DNA of 64,000 nt from Adiantum capillus-veneris (GCA_014529385.2 CM043959.1:47346428-47410427), one strand, 5' to 3'; shown: positions 47,507 through 59,630, numbered from the stretch's first letter. Translations and numbers: made by a program. The notes: a model not told the origin generated them from the sequence alone.

Positions 47507-48596
47507 ATGCTTCTTCAAACAAAAAAGGCTTCAAGGAAAAGTACGGAGGGTCTTGATATTGAAGAAGTTGAAGAAACATATGATGATAGGTTGATGGACT
47601 TTCTATACCAAGCTCAATACCCAGTGAAGCAATTGTCCAAGTTTTCCTATGTGAAAGACATGTTCTATGTGCCTTTTGATCTAGAAGGTTTTGAACAAAG
47701 CTTCAGCAATGAAATTCTTGACATTTTTGCTGACCTTCCTAGTGAGCACAAGATTGACAACTTTGTGCACTTCAATGATATTTTTAAAGCAGCAAACATA
47801 ACACCAAGCACATGCTCTAGATGATTGGAAGAAGGTCCTAAACCCCGGTTAGTGGCATGGGAGGCATGGATGCAAGCTTTTGGTTGAATATATTGCCTTT
47901 TTTCTCTTTTTGACTCTTATTCCATCAGAGGAAGGAGAGTCCAAATTGATACAAGATAAATCATCTGTGAATGTTCAAGATGTAGAGGAGATACCTAAAG
48001 ATTTCAGAGAGGAAATGGAGGGGCTTGAAAGCAAATACATGGATGTTGCACAGTTTGAGGCAAGGAACCTCACCAAGATGGAGGAACCCATCCACATTAT
48101 AGAGGAAGATCTTGATCCCTTTTCTTTGCACAAAAACCATGCCCACCTACAAGATAAACAATAAGGAGTATTTGCTGCTACAAGATATACAAAACCTCTT
48201 TGATCTAAGAGAGGACTAATGCCTTGCTATTTTGGCACAGTGGGTAGAGCATGATAAAGGCTTTGTGGACCACAATTGAACATGCCCATTATCATTACTT
48301 GATACCGAATCTGAGAATTTTATTGATGAGTCCCAAGCATGCTTGTTCAAAGCTATGAAGAGCAAGGGCTTCCCACAGGTGAAGAGTTCCAACAAATTCA
48401 AAAAATATTGAAGATTGAACACATGGGCGAAGAAGTTTCAAGGGAGAGAGCAAAAAATAAACCCAACTTTTCCATTGACCTTTGGAAAGAGGACATTTTT
48501 GAAGATGATGAAAACCCTAAGGCCCATTGCATCTGGGATAATATGGTGTTGATTTTTGATGCTTTACTGAGAGAATTTCCATTAGAATGTCCATAG
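47507..48596 (+). pseudogene. Unrecognised ORF remnants
   Basis: Two or three frames look protein-like. 47507-47824 has 'RLMDFLYQAQYPVKQLSKFS' and 'FEQSFSNEILDIFADLP'. 47880-48164 is acidic, with 'DVEEIPKDFREEMEGLESKY'. 48339-48596 ends 'WDNMVLIFDALLREFPLE'. Codon-like texture and the low stop density within each block suggest decayed coding sequence, possibly a retroelement Gag or a host gene. I do not recognise the family. It ends exactly where element F begins (~48600). Confidence 0.3.
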
Positions 48597-48599
48597 TAT

Positions 48600-49000
48600 C
48601 ATTTAAAAGTGTGTTCCTGATCAGACACAATCTCCATAGGACATCTATAGTAGCATATAATGTTTTCAGATAAGAATACAACAGTGGACTTTGCTGTGTT
48701 GTTGGGAAGAGCCTTAGCTTCCACCCATTTGGTGAGATAACAAGTAGCCATCAATATATACCTATTCTTCCTTGGAGTAATTTTCTTGAATGGTCCCATG
48801 AAATCAGACTCCATTTCATAAATACACCCAGTGATGGCTGGACTGGAGTTAGAGGAGTCATATCTGCTGTCGTGGGTTTGCCCATCCTCTGGCATATATC
48901 ACATGTTTTATAACTGCTTCTAACATCAGCTATTAAAGTTTGCCACCACAATCCAGCCTGCAAAATTTTCTTGTAAGTGATATCAGTGGAGAAATGATCC
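48600..49000 (-). pseudogene. Integrase fragment, element F
   Basis: 'TCDICQRMGKP' (zinc-site Cys pair, about 48905-48935) is followed by the core pieces 'ESDFMGPF', 'YLTKWVEAKALPN' and 'CPMEIVSDQ'. The second core Asp is present. The sequence stops before the catalytic Glu. Confidence 0.85.
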
Positions 49001-50519
49001 CCATCATGTGCCGTTGAAATAACTTGCATTTTGCCTTCCATAGGTACACATCTTCCAAGAACCCCATCAACTCCCAGACTGTAAAGTGATCCGTCAATGA
49101 TAGTGAACTTCAGATTCTTAATAATCAGAGTCTTCTTCTGATTCTGTGTCCAGTTGTCTAGGAATCCTCCCTTAGAAAGAAACTGATATACATCATACAA
49201 CTCTGGATCAGTTGTTTCTTCAGTTGTTATCTGAAATAGTTTTGCATCCACTGGCTCATCTCTCAAGGATGTCTCAGAGTAGCCATTTGTACTTCTAGAC
49301 AGGAAATCAACACCACAATGGGTTTTACCGGGCTTATGAAAAATGCGAAACTCAAATTCCATCAAGAACATCATCCATCTTATCAGTCTGCCTTGAATAA
49401 TGACTTTGTTGATAAAAAATAATAATGCCTGATGATCCACATACAAATGAAATAGCTTGCGCAACAAATAGTGTCGAAATTTAGTAGCACTAAAAACCAT
49501 TCATAAGGCTTCTCTTTTAGTAGTGGTATATCCTTGTTCAGCCTGATCGAATCTTCGACTGGCAAAATACACTGGATAATCAGTCCTTCCTTCTGGCTGA
49601 GCTAAGATTTCTCCCATCACCAATCCTGAAGCATCTACATGTACATGAAAAATGACATCCCAATTTGGTTGTTGAAGTACTGGCTTACTAATAATGGCAT
49701 TCTTCAGATTTTGAAAGCTCTCTTCACAATCAGCAGTCCAATTGAGCTTGCTACTCTTCTTTGTGAGCTCATACAAAGGTAATGCCTGGGAAGCAAATTG
49801 ATGCACAATTTGTCTATAGAAATTGATATATCCCAAGAAAGAGCTTAGTTCTGATGCATTGCAGGCGCCTTGGCCTGTTGGTGGACACATTGAATCTTGT
49901 CATTGTCCGTTTCTATACCATTTTTGGACACTACATGTCCCAGTAGTTGTCCTTTCCAGACCAAGAAAACAAATTTGAATGGATTTAAATAGATCCGTTT
50001 TTCCTGACAATGCTAGAAAACCATTTCCAAAAAACGTAAATGCTTATCCTCCTCTGAATATACAGTGAAGTCATCCATGAATATAGCAAGGAATCTGTGG
50101 AGAAATTCACTGAATATTTCCATCATACATTGTTGGAAAGTCATTGGAGCATTACAAAGACCAAACGGCATAATCAGATACATGAATGCTCCCCACTCAG
50201 TAATAAAAGTAGTCTTACTCCGATCTTCAGGAGCAGTTTGTAATTGGTTATAACCACTATAACCATCCATAAAGCTATACATCTCTTATCCTGCAATTTT
50301 GTCAAGCAGCATGTCCGTAAATGGTAATGGAAAGGGATCCTTGATGGTCCAAGCATTCAGCTTCCGATAATCCACACATACTCTAAGCTTTCCATTCTTC
50401 TTGGACACCACCAAAATAGGAAATAACCCGTCACTACTGGCTACTTCAGTAATGAACCCAGCCTTTAGAAGGAGATTATCGATCTCTTCCTTGACCTTCT
50501 TAGCATAATTAGGGTTCAT
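49001..50519 (-). pseudogene. Reverse transcriptase and RNase H, element F
   Basis: 'MNPNYAKKVKEEIDNLL' (50519) is followed by 'LRVCVDYRKLNAW', 'FMDGYSGYNQL', 'MPFGLCNAPMTFQ' and the catalytic 'IFMDDFTVY' (~50080). After frameshifts come 'VHVDASGLVMGEILAQP' (RNase H Asp) and 'LYVDHQALLFFI', then the spacer 'HCGVDFLSR'. Interruptions lie near 50283, 49900 and 49500. Confidence 0.92.
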
Positions 50520-50959
50520 TCTGTATCATTGCAACCGCACTAGTTTGGCATCCATCTTCAATGGTATGCGATGTTGACATACCTCCGGAGCTACTCCCTT
50601 GAGATCAGTATGTTCCCATTAAAACACATCTTTGTACTGCTGGAACATATGTCAGGCCTTCTCTTTCATTACTAGATTGAGATGTTTATTGACTTTGATC
50701 AATCTAGGATTCTCCTCAGAACCCATATTACATTCCTCTATTTCTTGATCATCTAGAAGCAACCAGTTAGGCCCACCACCTTTTCGTATGGTTGACTCCT
50801 CAACATAATCCCAAGATGGTCCTCTGAGCTCTGAACTGCTAATCTGATTTTTAGTAACTTCTCCAGAGTGTCTTTGTTTAGAAGCTGCCGGCGTTCTGGA
50901 ATCAACTGGTTCTTCTTGCCTTCCAGTTAGCTAAACTGGTCATTCCCCAGAGTTCAATT

Positions 50960-51420
50960 CAGTGAACTAATCTAGAAATTGCTTCTTTTGCTTTTCAACT
51001 TGATCTTTGTCTAGTAATACTGCATTGAGATCTATTTCAGCTAGTGGAAAAATATTCATTGCTGCCATCATCCTTTGTTTGAATCTGAATTCTGCTACTA
51101 GCACCTTGTATGGTGAGAGTCTGATTTGGCATAGTCGTGAACAGCCTGTGCTGTTCATAACCATGGGTGCCCTAGTAGCATCCCATATGCGCCTTGCACA
51201 TCTAGTACTAGGAATCTAGTCTTGAACTTTTCTTTGCCCACCCTTATCTGCATACTCTCTATCATCCCAGTTGCCTGCACAACTCGATGATCTGCCATTT
51301 AAACTTTGAAAGGTAGTGGTTTCAGACTTGTGATACCCATTCTTTGCTGAAGGTGTGCCCCTAGGATATTTACTCATGCTTCTCCATCCAGTATGACACC
51401 TGATAGTGGCTCCCCACTAT
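50960..51420 (-). pseudogene. Aspartic protease region, element F
   Basis: Minus-strand pieces include an active-site-like 'GVILDGEA' followed by a stop and 'VNIL' (about 51380), and further on 'GMLLGHPWL' (about 51170). The last is the conserved C-terminal retropepsin motif. The active-site Gly after the acidic pair is lost to the stop. Confidence 0.7.
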
Positions 51421-52715
51421 TTCCTAACCTTATAGTCTACCTGGATCATCGTCACTTCATCATCTCTGACAGCAGCCAATTCAACTACTCTGGCTTCCGC
51501 TTCAGCCTTTCTTTGTTGTCTGATGAATTTCGCCACTTCAGGAAAAGTTTTTCTAATATCATTTAGTTCAACTGTGAGTTTCTGAATTCTGTCACAAATC
51601 TTGACGTTAATTTCTTCCCTCTCTTGATCAGAGTTATTATCAAAACTTGAAGAGTCGGGAGTATCTGCACAATACCATTCCTCTGTTCTAGTGTCTTCAG
51701 TGCCTCTTACAATGTTTTCTATTGCAGTTATATCTAATTTAATGCTCCCTAAATCCTCCATCAGTCCTTGAATTGCAGCCAACATAGTCTCAGGAATCCC
51801 AGACCCTGACTGATCTGGTTGTGCTTTCTCAAAAGACTCAGCTGGTATCTTCTGAATGACCCGGGCATCAAAACTTTCAGGCTGCTCTGACAGATTCTTG
51901 GCTAAATCTTCTGTGATCTTAGCCTCCAGTTCTCTATGCTCCTACCATTCATCACTATCTTTTCTTTACCCTTTGCCTTCCACACCTCTCTCTGCTGAGC
52001 CCATTTGCTACTTTTAGGACTGACCGGTTTTGCCAACTCATGTGGAATTTCCTCAATGACCACCCCTTTGCTACGTGTAGCTGCCCGAACAGGAACTGGC
52101 TCCGGGGTCTTTGCTTCAGTAGCCGCAATAGTAGGTGTTTCTGACACTGAGCTGCAAAATTCTCATACTTGCCACATGTATAACAGTTCAGGCTTTGGTT
52201 TTATAAATTACCACGACCCCGGCCCCGGCCAGTACCCCCCTGGTACCTGCCACGCCTAGTACCAATACCATTGGTACCTGATTTCTCTTCTTGCGGTACA
52301 CTGGGACTCTCCACTCTGATTGGTTCAGCATTGGTAAATGCCACTACAGACAAATCTTTTCCCTTCTTGAAGAGATGAACGTGAATGCCACAATTGTTCC
52401 ATAAATGACCATATGCTTTGCAATAGGTACACTGTGGACATTCATTGGAAACATGATCTTTCAATTTACACTTTGAACACCAGGTTTCCATTCTCTAATT
52501 GGTTGTCAGGTCTGGTTGATATCAGCAATCTGTCAGGCCATCTCATCAATTTTTCTGGACCAAGACCCCTTCCTGGCCTTGTCGTTGGTTTTTTCATCTG
52601 AGTTGCTTTCAGAGCTACTGGATTTCTTACTGGAATCAGAATTCTCAATGGAAGAACTGTTACTATTGGACCTCCTCTTCTTCTGACTCATTTCCTTCTT
52701 TGCCTATTGTTCCAC
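51417..52715 (-). pseudogene. Gag C-terminal part with two zinc knuckles, element F
   Basis: The 52491-52201 frame carries 'CSKCKLKDHVSNEC' and 'CTYCKAYGHLWNNC', both CX2CX4HX4C, then a Gly/Arg-rich tail ('RGRYQGGTGRGRGRG'). Upstream (52690-52550) is a Ser/Asn-rich stretch. Downstream segments 52147-51902 and 51785-51417 are polar linker with a possible coiled coil ('ARVVELAAVRDDE'). The capsid domain is missing, having been cut off by the LTR of element G. Confidence 0.8.
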
Positions 52716-53866
52716 TGTCGTGCAGCTCCGCTTCCAAGCAAAGAAAGATGCCAGAAAAATGCAGATCAAGTTTGTTTGAAGCTTACATGATTAATGAATA
52801 GTGATTAAGGCCTAGTAACAGGTCAAGTTTAATGCTGAATGTATGTCAAAATGCGGCTGAAAGGGCCAAAACATGCCTTAATGATGCTAAAAAGTGTTAT
52901 GATTGAAGTGGACACGTATGGGATATTGTGACCTAGAACTACAATGCTTGATGTGCTCTACCAGCCTGTCTTTACGGCTCATCGATTGGAGCTACGGTGA
53001 ATAAGTTATGGCAGTTTAAAGTTCAAGTCTATTCCAGATCCGTACTTGATTGGGCAACTGCAGAGTTGAAGTGCCAAAGATAAAATGAATGCACGGGCCT
53101 GAAGTGCTCACTTTGTGGAGCGCGTTGGTCTTTTCACATCAGTGATCGGAGTTCCGGTTGCCAAGATATTGGCCGTTAAAGATTCACCGGGGGTCGATTC
53201 CGTACTAGTCTGGTATGCTTGACCGGAGTGCCATCTGGGAATTTTTGACATCGACCAAGTTTTGGGACGTCATGCAACAATGCTTTGGTTGATATGTTGT
53301 GCCTGACAAGAATATTATTTATTAGAGTTTTCTTATAGCAGGATATCCCCAACACGGCTATGGCTTAAGCAGATATGAAGTCGAGAGTCTTTTGTCAAAA
53401 GTAATCACCTACACTTGCATCTTAATGGCTTGTGGCAAGGTCTGCAACACTTAACTGGGCAACAAAAATCTCGATGATGATGTCAGTTGAGGGCGGCTGA
53501 AGAAAGACATTGATGATCCCAATGCTTTAATCGATATGTATGCCAAATGTGGTGCCCTTTACCCTGGCCGCCCAAGGCCAAGGGCCAATGGCCGCCCATA
53601 AAATTAAAGCCACCCATTCAATGGCCACCCAAAATGGAAGAGGGTGTGAACAAAAGGGATAAGAGGGGCATGGCATTGAGCGAGAAGCGTGGAAGAGAGG
53701 GCGCATGGGATGAGGGAGTCGTAGCGGCCGCTGTGATGCATGGTCAAGCTCGAGCGTGAAGCGAGAGTTCACCAGCTCATTGAGGCAGTCCTATTAGGTG
53801 CTGTGTTTGTCACGTTTCGTGCACCTTCACCCCGAGCTACCACGTCACCAAGGGGGGTACCCATTG
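52716..53866 (+). repeat. First LTR of element G (3'-truncated)
   Basis: This is colinear with 56233-56632 plus 59452-60201, over 90% similar by eye. It ends at GGTACCCATT, in the left half of a palindrome that is complete in the second LTR. The promoter and downstream part of the LTR are missing here. Confidence 0.9.
53310..53566 (+). pseudogene. PPR-protein gene fragment inside LTR G (copy 1)
   Basis: Frame pieces read 'LIAGYPQHGYGLSRYE', 'VITYTCILMACGKVC' and 'NALIDMYAKCGAL'. This is the signature of plant PLS-class pentatricopeptide repeat proteins, which bind organelle RNA. Stops interrupt at three positions. The same fragment is present in the second LTR (59631-59890), so it was part of the LTR before the element inserted. 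Confidence 0.85.
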
Positions 53867-53867
53867 G

Positions 53868-55682
53868 TCAAGATGATGCTGAAGGACACAGGTCTGCAGT
53901 GAGATTTGGAGACAAGGTGCTCAATGCTCATCAACGAGGATATCCACAGGTTAAGAGGGAAATTTGGGGTGTTGCTACGGCTCTAAGGACTGATAAAGAA
54001 TACTTCGTTGGAGCTTCTGTTGTGGTAGAGATAGATTGCTTGCCACTGATAGGGATGATTGCAAACTGCTCTACTCCGGACATTGCCATGCTACGATAGA
54101 TAGCCTATATTAAGTCTCTTAACCCTGAATTTTGTCATATTTCAGGTAGAGATAACCCTGTTGCAGATATGTTATCAAGAGCCAGGTTTGAAGATGAAGA
54201 AGAGATGCTGACCACGAGTGATGATGTTGGCTTGAAGTTCTACACGTCTTCTTATCTACATGCCAACTGTGGTAATATTGCTCATGTTTTTGAAGTCTTT
54301 TTTGAAGAGTTTTATGATGGAGAGTGGCTTATGATTGGCCTCTACCTAAGTACTCTCACTAGACAAGAAGGATGGCGTGACCAAGATTTTAAGAAGATCA
54401 GGAAAAAGGCCTATGGCTATTTCCTGAGAAAGATGGACATTTATGAAAGCAAACGAAGCGCCCAGGTGGGGTACCGCAATGAATTATTTGCGACAAAGAA
54501 ACTCAATAGCAGGTGATCAAAGAGTTTCATCAAAGTCTATGGGCTGGACACAGAGGAGTCTGGGCAACCGTCATCAAGGTTAAAGACCGGTTTTGGTGGA
54601 GAGGTATGTACAAAGATGTGGTTCAATTTGTGAAATCATCCTTAATATATCAACAATACTCTACTGTGTGACATAGAGATGGATTGCATCCCACCTATCC
54701 ACTGGCTATGCATTACACGTGGGTGGTGGACCTTATTACAATGCCAGTAGGAGTGTGGCAGATGAGATATATTGATCTTGCCAGAGAAGATCTTACTAAT
54801 CAAGTTGAAGGTAGAGCTTTGCATACCAAAGCTACCAGTTCAGTATGCAAGTTCTTGCTTGAAGATGTTATCTCCAGGTATGGATGTGTTGGCAGAATTA
54901 CTGCAGATAGAGGAGAGCTAGATGCAGATGAAGCTCGAGAGTTTTTTGCTCGCATTAAACTCGCTCTCACTACAACATATAATCCAGAAGGTAACGGGAA
55001 GAGTGAAAGAGGACGTCCGCCTATTGTTAAAGCTTTAGCGAAGGTATGTGAAGGACATATTGGTGATTGGCTTAAACTCTTGCCATTTGATTTATGGGCT
55101 GATCGCACTACACACAGTTCAATTACATGATTTATGCCGTTTGAATTGATGCATGGGCAGAAACCCATTATTCCTATTGAGGAAGCAGTTACGACTTGGA
55201 CCATAATGCCATGGGAAGAAGGTATGTCTACTGAAGACTTGCTTGCTCTACGTATTCGGCAGCTTGAGAGGCATCAAGAGGATATTGAGCAGGCTAAAGA
55301 AAAGCTTAAAGAGGAAAAATTGAAGAACAAGGCAACATTTGATGTAAAGCATAGACTACGACCGCATGCTATCAAAGATGGTGATTGGGTACTTGTCTAT
55401 TATAGTATCTAGGAGAACCAGTACTCTGCTATGCGGAAAATGGTGAAACAGTGGTTTGGACGATATGTGGTGCAACATGTTTTTGATAATGCGACATATC
55501 AATTATGTGAACTAGATGGTATTATGCTTAAGGTGCCTATTGCAGGGAAAAGGATCAAGCTGTTCAAGCAGCAAGAAGGCAAGATTGTTCTTGAAGATTC
55601 CCATTCGGATCTGCCTCCAGAGGATCATGTTATGTATACATCAGATGATATGTCTGATGATGATTTTAATGAAGTTGATTAA
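53868..55682 (+). pseudogene. RNase H and integrase of element G
   Basis: RNase H enters mid-domain: 'VRFGDKVLNAHQRGYPQVKRE', 'EIDCLPLIGMIANCSTPDIAMLR', a stop at ~54099, then 'GRDNPVADMLSRARFEDEEE'. Integrase follows at 54684-55130 with 'WVVDLITMPVG' (Asp), 'RITADRGELD' (Asp) and 'YNPEGNGKSERG' (Glu), a complete D-D-E set. The C-terminal part (55134-55682) has 'PFELMHGQKPI', a Lys/Glu-rich helix, 'KDGDWVLVYY', a stop, and 'WFGRYVVQHVFDNATYQL' (GPY/F-like). The C-terminus is acidic. No chromodomain is visible. Frame breaks fall at about 54517-54680, 55130 and 55412. The RT domain is deleted. Confidence 0.88.
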
Positions 55683-56232
55683 GTGCAATTGCCTGGGGGG
55701 TTCACTATGTGTAAAACTACCATATCACGTGCGTTCAAGACATAACACCACATTAGAGAGTTTGAAACTTTAGAGTCAATTAGGGAATCACCAATGTCTA
55801 GAGATTTGGCTATATGGACAAATCTCAAACTATTTTTGAAAGCTCACTCCTTCCACAAGGTAGTGCTTGAAAAGATCTTTGAAGCCATGCTCTCAAAAAT
55901 TTGGCTAAGATTTGGCCATGTGGTCAAGTCTCAAGCTCATTTTGAAAGTGGGAATTGGAAAATTCCCAAATTCACCAATATGGTGTTACATGTTTGTAAA
56001 ACCCCTTATCTGTGAATTTTGTTAAGAATATGATGTACCCTTTTCTTTTAAAATCTGTAAGTTTTTTTCAAATTTGAAAAAATAATGCCCTTCTGTATAT
56101 ATATTTCTGTAAGTTTCAAGAACTTTAAATACCCTTCTGTTGAACTCACGTGATAGGTTACATTTTTATTAGGTGACCTCCCCGGGTGCAATTGGCACAA
56201 ACCGGAGGCTGTGCAGGTTCAGAGGGGGTGGA
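55683..56232 (+). other. 3' untranslated region and polypurine tract of element G
   Basis: About 540 bp without coding sequence between pol and the second LTR. The last 14 bp, TCAGAGGGGGTGGA (56219-56232), are the polypurine tract. Confidence 0.75.
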
Positions 56233-56632
56233 TGTCATGAAGCTCCGCTTCCAAGCAAAGAAAGATGCCAGAAGAATGCACATCAAGTTTGTTTGAAGCT
56301 TACATGATTCATGAACAATGATTAATGCCTGGTAACAGGTCAAGTTTAATGCTGAATGTATGTCAAATGCGGTTGAAAGGGCCAAAACATGCCTTAATGA
56401 TGCTAAAAAGTGTTATGCTTGAAGTGGACACGGATGGGATATTGTGACCTAGAACTGTAGTGCTCGATGTGCTCTGCCAGCCTGTCTTTACGGCTCGTCG
56501 ATTGGAGCTACGGTGAAGAAGTTATGGCAGTTTAAAGTTCAAGTCGATTACATATCTGTACCGGATTGGGCAACTGCAGTTGAAGTGACAGAGATGAAAT
56601 GAATGCACGGGCCTGAAGTGCTCACTTTGTGG
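56233..56632 (+). repeat. Second LTR of element G, left part
   Basis: TGTCATGAAGCTCCGC starts right after the polypurine tract. It matches 52716-53118 and is interrupted after CACTTTGTGG by a 2.8-kb insertion. Confidence 0.9.
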
Positions 56633-56744
56633 GGGGTTTATAATCACCGAGCAAAAAAAAACGAGCAAAGACAAATCCGAGCAAATTAATACAAGAGAAA
56701 CAATGCTTCCCTCCCTTTCCCCTTGCCAACTCAGAACTAAAACG

Positions 56745-56897
56745 ATGGAGGACATGAGAGTAGCAAGCTATGGATGCATCCACTGCAACTACATTGATGG
56801 CATATGCAATGGTGATGATGAAGTGATGTGCCCAATGCATGATAAGCTCAAGCATATCCAACTGCCTCATAACCATCTCAACGAGATTCTCAAGGTA
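56745..56897 (+). pseudogene. Exon-like fragment inside the MULE-like element
   Basis: ATG at 56745 opens a clean 51-codon frame: 'MEDMRVASYGCIHCNYIDGI' followed by a Cys/His-containing 'CNGDDEVMCPMHDKLKH' and 'LPHNHLNEILK'. It ends at AAG|GTATGA, a good 5' splice donor. The Cys/His spacing is suggestive but matches no zinc finger that I can name. It could be a captured host exon or the remains of a transposon gene. Confidence 0.35.
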
Positions 56898-57098
56898 TGA
56901 TTGGTTGACTGCTTTTTCCAAACTTGACTAACAATCAATACATGTTAAGATCTGCTAAGAACACAAGAGAATTAGGGCCCATATAATGGCCTAGCTCACA
57001 TAATGGCGATTTAGAGCTTCCAAAGCCTGCGAGATCTCTATGATTTCTCTCTAGACACCCACACACAAAAAAAAGAGGAGGGAGACGCAAATTTAGTT

Positions 57099-57144
<46 letters not shown>

Positions 57145-57843
57145 AACACCTGATGACGCTTCATTATTGGATCAAAAATTCATGTGCAAGCCAAATTTTA
57201 CTTGTGTAATTATTACCATTGTGAAAGTACCAAAACTTTCGCATTTGGCATAGTAGTACTATGTCTTGACTCTTGCTGAGAAGATTAGATACATCAAACA
57301 ACTCTGACAAAGGCACCGGACAAATTTTGACATCCGAGTATTTTTTGGGGAAAAATTACTGCCAATCGAAAAAATCATGTATCGACTTGCCTATAGTTTC
57401 AACACCTAGCCACGTAACTCCTCCAAAAATTGCTTTGACTTTTCTTGAGCAAACCGTACTTAATGATGTGACGTCTCACATGGTCGTTCGTAAAGCTCTA
57501 CGACTTTTTGGTCATCCCTGAAACGACTTGTTGGATCTTTGGCTGCTCAACAGGCTCCTTTGTATAGGGCACCTTGAATAGGTGGTTCCACTTTCAAAAG
57601 CACACCGACTCTAGTAATCAGGCACGAGAAAGTGATAGTAGCTTGCATAGCTTCATCTTTGTCCTCCTCCGTGGGAATGCAAGAAACCCTGGCATCAACT
57701 CCTTCCTACCTATAGTTTCAACACGGAGGAGGACAGCTGGGAAGAAGACCACCTGCACGTGGGAATAAAAAGACTTCAAAATTCCAGTCCGGTCAATGAA
57801 GTTCAAAATCTGTAGTACCCGGGATGTAAAAAATAGGCCAGGA

Positions 57844-57940
57844 GCGCAGTAGTTGAATGGGTGGAAGCGCAGTAGTTGTTGAATGGGGGAAAACACGGCG
57901 CAGTAGTTGGTGAATGGGGGGAAGCGCAGTAGCTGGTGCA
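57844..57940. repeat. Four spaced copies of GCGCAGTAG(T/C)(T/G)G
   Basis: Irregular tandem repeat of ~23-31 bp: GCGCAGTAG at 57844, 57867, 57898 and 57924, each followed by TGAATGGGGG-like text in most copies. Confidence 0.75.
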
Positions 57941-59095
57941 GAATGAGCGGGAGTGGCGCATTCCTTACAGATCAGAAGAACGAGGCACAAGGGCGCTACT
58001 ATGAGTACACGGGCTGAACTTTGCATGAAGATGATCATGATGGACATTGCAACAACGGCAAGGCCCATTGGCGCTGCAGTTTCGAGGTGGATGACGAAAG
58101 CAACACTGACGATTGTCAAGCTCCTCATGCTACAAGAGCTCCCTAGTCCCTGGCGCAAACCATCACTACATCGCTTTCTCTCCAACTCCCTGGTCTACTG
58201 CCCGCGCCGACGCGGACTGGTTGCAGCACTATACCAGGGAATTGCTATAGCATGCCGCTGCCCGCACCTTAGGTAGATTTTGTGGCTAGGGTCATTTTTA
58301 AGAAAAAAATTGTCAAAATAAATGCACTGCCTGCCACGTTACTTTGGTCTTCAACCTCAAGAAACCATAAAACTTGGAGTTGCATCCCACCAAGAACTTG
58401 CAAGGGTTAGTACAGGGCATGTAAACCATTCTATGTAAAAGAGGCTCAGAATGCTAGGAGACGCTCAAGCATTGCTAGCAGTGTTCGGAAAAAAACGTGT
58501 CTCAGCTTAATATCGTGTCGTTTTCAATTTCAAAAATGTCAATTGAGGGCAAGGGAAAAGGAGAAATTTTGCCCCAAAGTAGAAAAAAGTAGTGTAAAAA
58601 CCCACAAAATAAACCTAATTTTATAAAATTTCCTCTTGGCAAATTCTAGGAAAGGAATTTTGTATGTGTGGAGAAATGATTTTTTTGGAACACTGATAGC
58701 TAGTTTATACCAAGTGGATAATACAAGTGGAAAGCACTGAAACAGTAGACATAGGTGTCTTCTGCTTGTCAAAAGTGTTGACGACTTTGTTGTAATAATC
58801 CCACGCTGACGCAAAATGGTTCCCCAACAATCGTCCACACTTGCGGCAAGCCAGAGCCTTTTTTTGTTCCATGAATATATTTTTCTCTTTAATGTGATGA
58901 ATATTTTGATGTTATGAATGCAATAGCTTGTAATGCAACAACTTGTATTCTTTCTTGATGATTTTGTTGATAAGTAGAGTGAAAATCGTGTTTCTAGTTT
59001 AGAAATTCAAGAGAGATCCCGAATAGCTAGCATTTGGTAATCACATTGAACATGGGCATTGTTGTCAGGTAAAGATAGTTTTAAGATAGTGTACT

Positions 59096-59278
59096 ATGGA
59101 AGGAAGGAAAAGCTTCAATTTCTATCAATTTCCTTTCATAGAGGACTTTGATGACAATGATTTCCATGATGATGAGAGTGAGAGCACAGACATTGGCTTG
59201 GGGACATTGAATAAATTAGATGCTCACAAAGCTAGGCAAGAGGCAACCTTGAAATTGGCACCAATGTTTCTTCCATGA
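59096..59278 (+). pseudogene. Small acidic ORF inside the MULE-like element
   Basis: A 60-codon frame, 'MEGRKSFNFYQFPFIEDFDD' followed by an Asp/Glu/Ser-rich stretch, ending 'ATLKLAPMFLP'. It may be the last exon of a decayed gene. Family unknown. Confidence 0.25.
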
Positions 59279-59630
59279 AATTAGTCATCATGGGATTTGA
59301 TTTTGGTTGTGGGATTAGTTTTCAACATTGAAAAACCCTCTTGTGCTTTTGCAATTTTCTCTAAGTAATAAAAAAATGTCTAAAGAGACTTGCTCGATTA
59401 TTTTGTTGCTCGAAAATACTTGCTCACCAATTTGTATAACCCACTTTGTGGAGCACGTTGGTCTTTTCAGATCAGTGATCGGAGTTCCGGTTGCCAAGAT
59501 ATTGGCCGTTAAAGATTCACCGGGGCCAATTCCGTACTAGTCTGGTCCGCTCGATCGGAGTGCCATCTGGGAATTTTTGACATCGACCAAGTTTCGGGAC
59601 GTCATGCAACAATGCTTTGGTTGATATGTT

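Larger units (their letters stand above)
48600..52715 (-). mobile_element. Ty3/gypsy fragment F (gag to integrase), no LTRs
   Basis: On the minus strand, from 52715 down: zinc-knuckle gag, PR, RT, RNase H and part of integrase, in gypsy order. It is cut at the right by the LTR of element G (52716) and at the left inside the integrase core (~48600), where unrelated plus-strand sequence begins. Stops are frequent. It is related to element B at domain level but not close. Confidence 0.9.
56633..59441. mobile_element. MULE-like DNA transposon inserted in LTR G
   Basis: The insertion is defined by comparison with the intact first LTR. A 9-10-bp duplication CACTTTGTG(G) lies at 56623-56632 and 59442-59451, the size typical of Mutator-like elements. 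The ends are imperfect inverted repeats (GGTTTATAATCACCGAGCAA against GGTTATACAAATTGGTGAGC and the AA that follows). Each end carries three GAGCAA boxes about 13-16 bp apart in mirrored orientation (56649, 56662, 56678; 59390, 59406, 59420). No transposase was recognised. The interior has exon-like pieces at 56745-56897 and 59096-59278, a CT microsatellite (57102-57142) and a short tandem repeat (57844-57940). Confidence 0.8.

Noticed and set aside
55134-55682. Chromodomain at the integrase C-terminus of element G
   Set aside because: After the GPY/F-like motif only an acidic tail follows; the aromatic cage pattern of a chromodomain is not visible.
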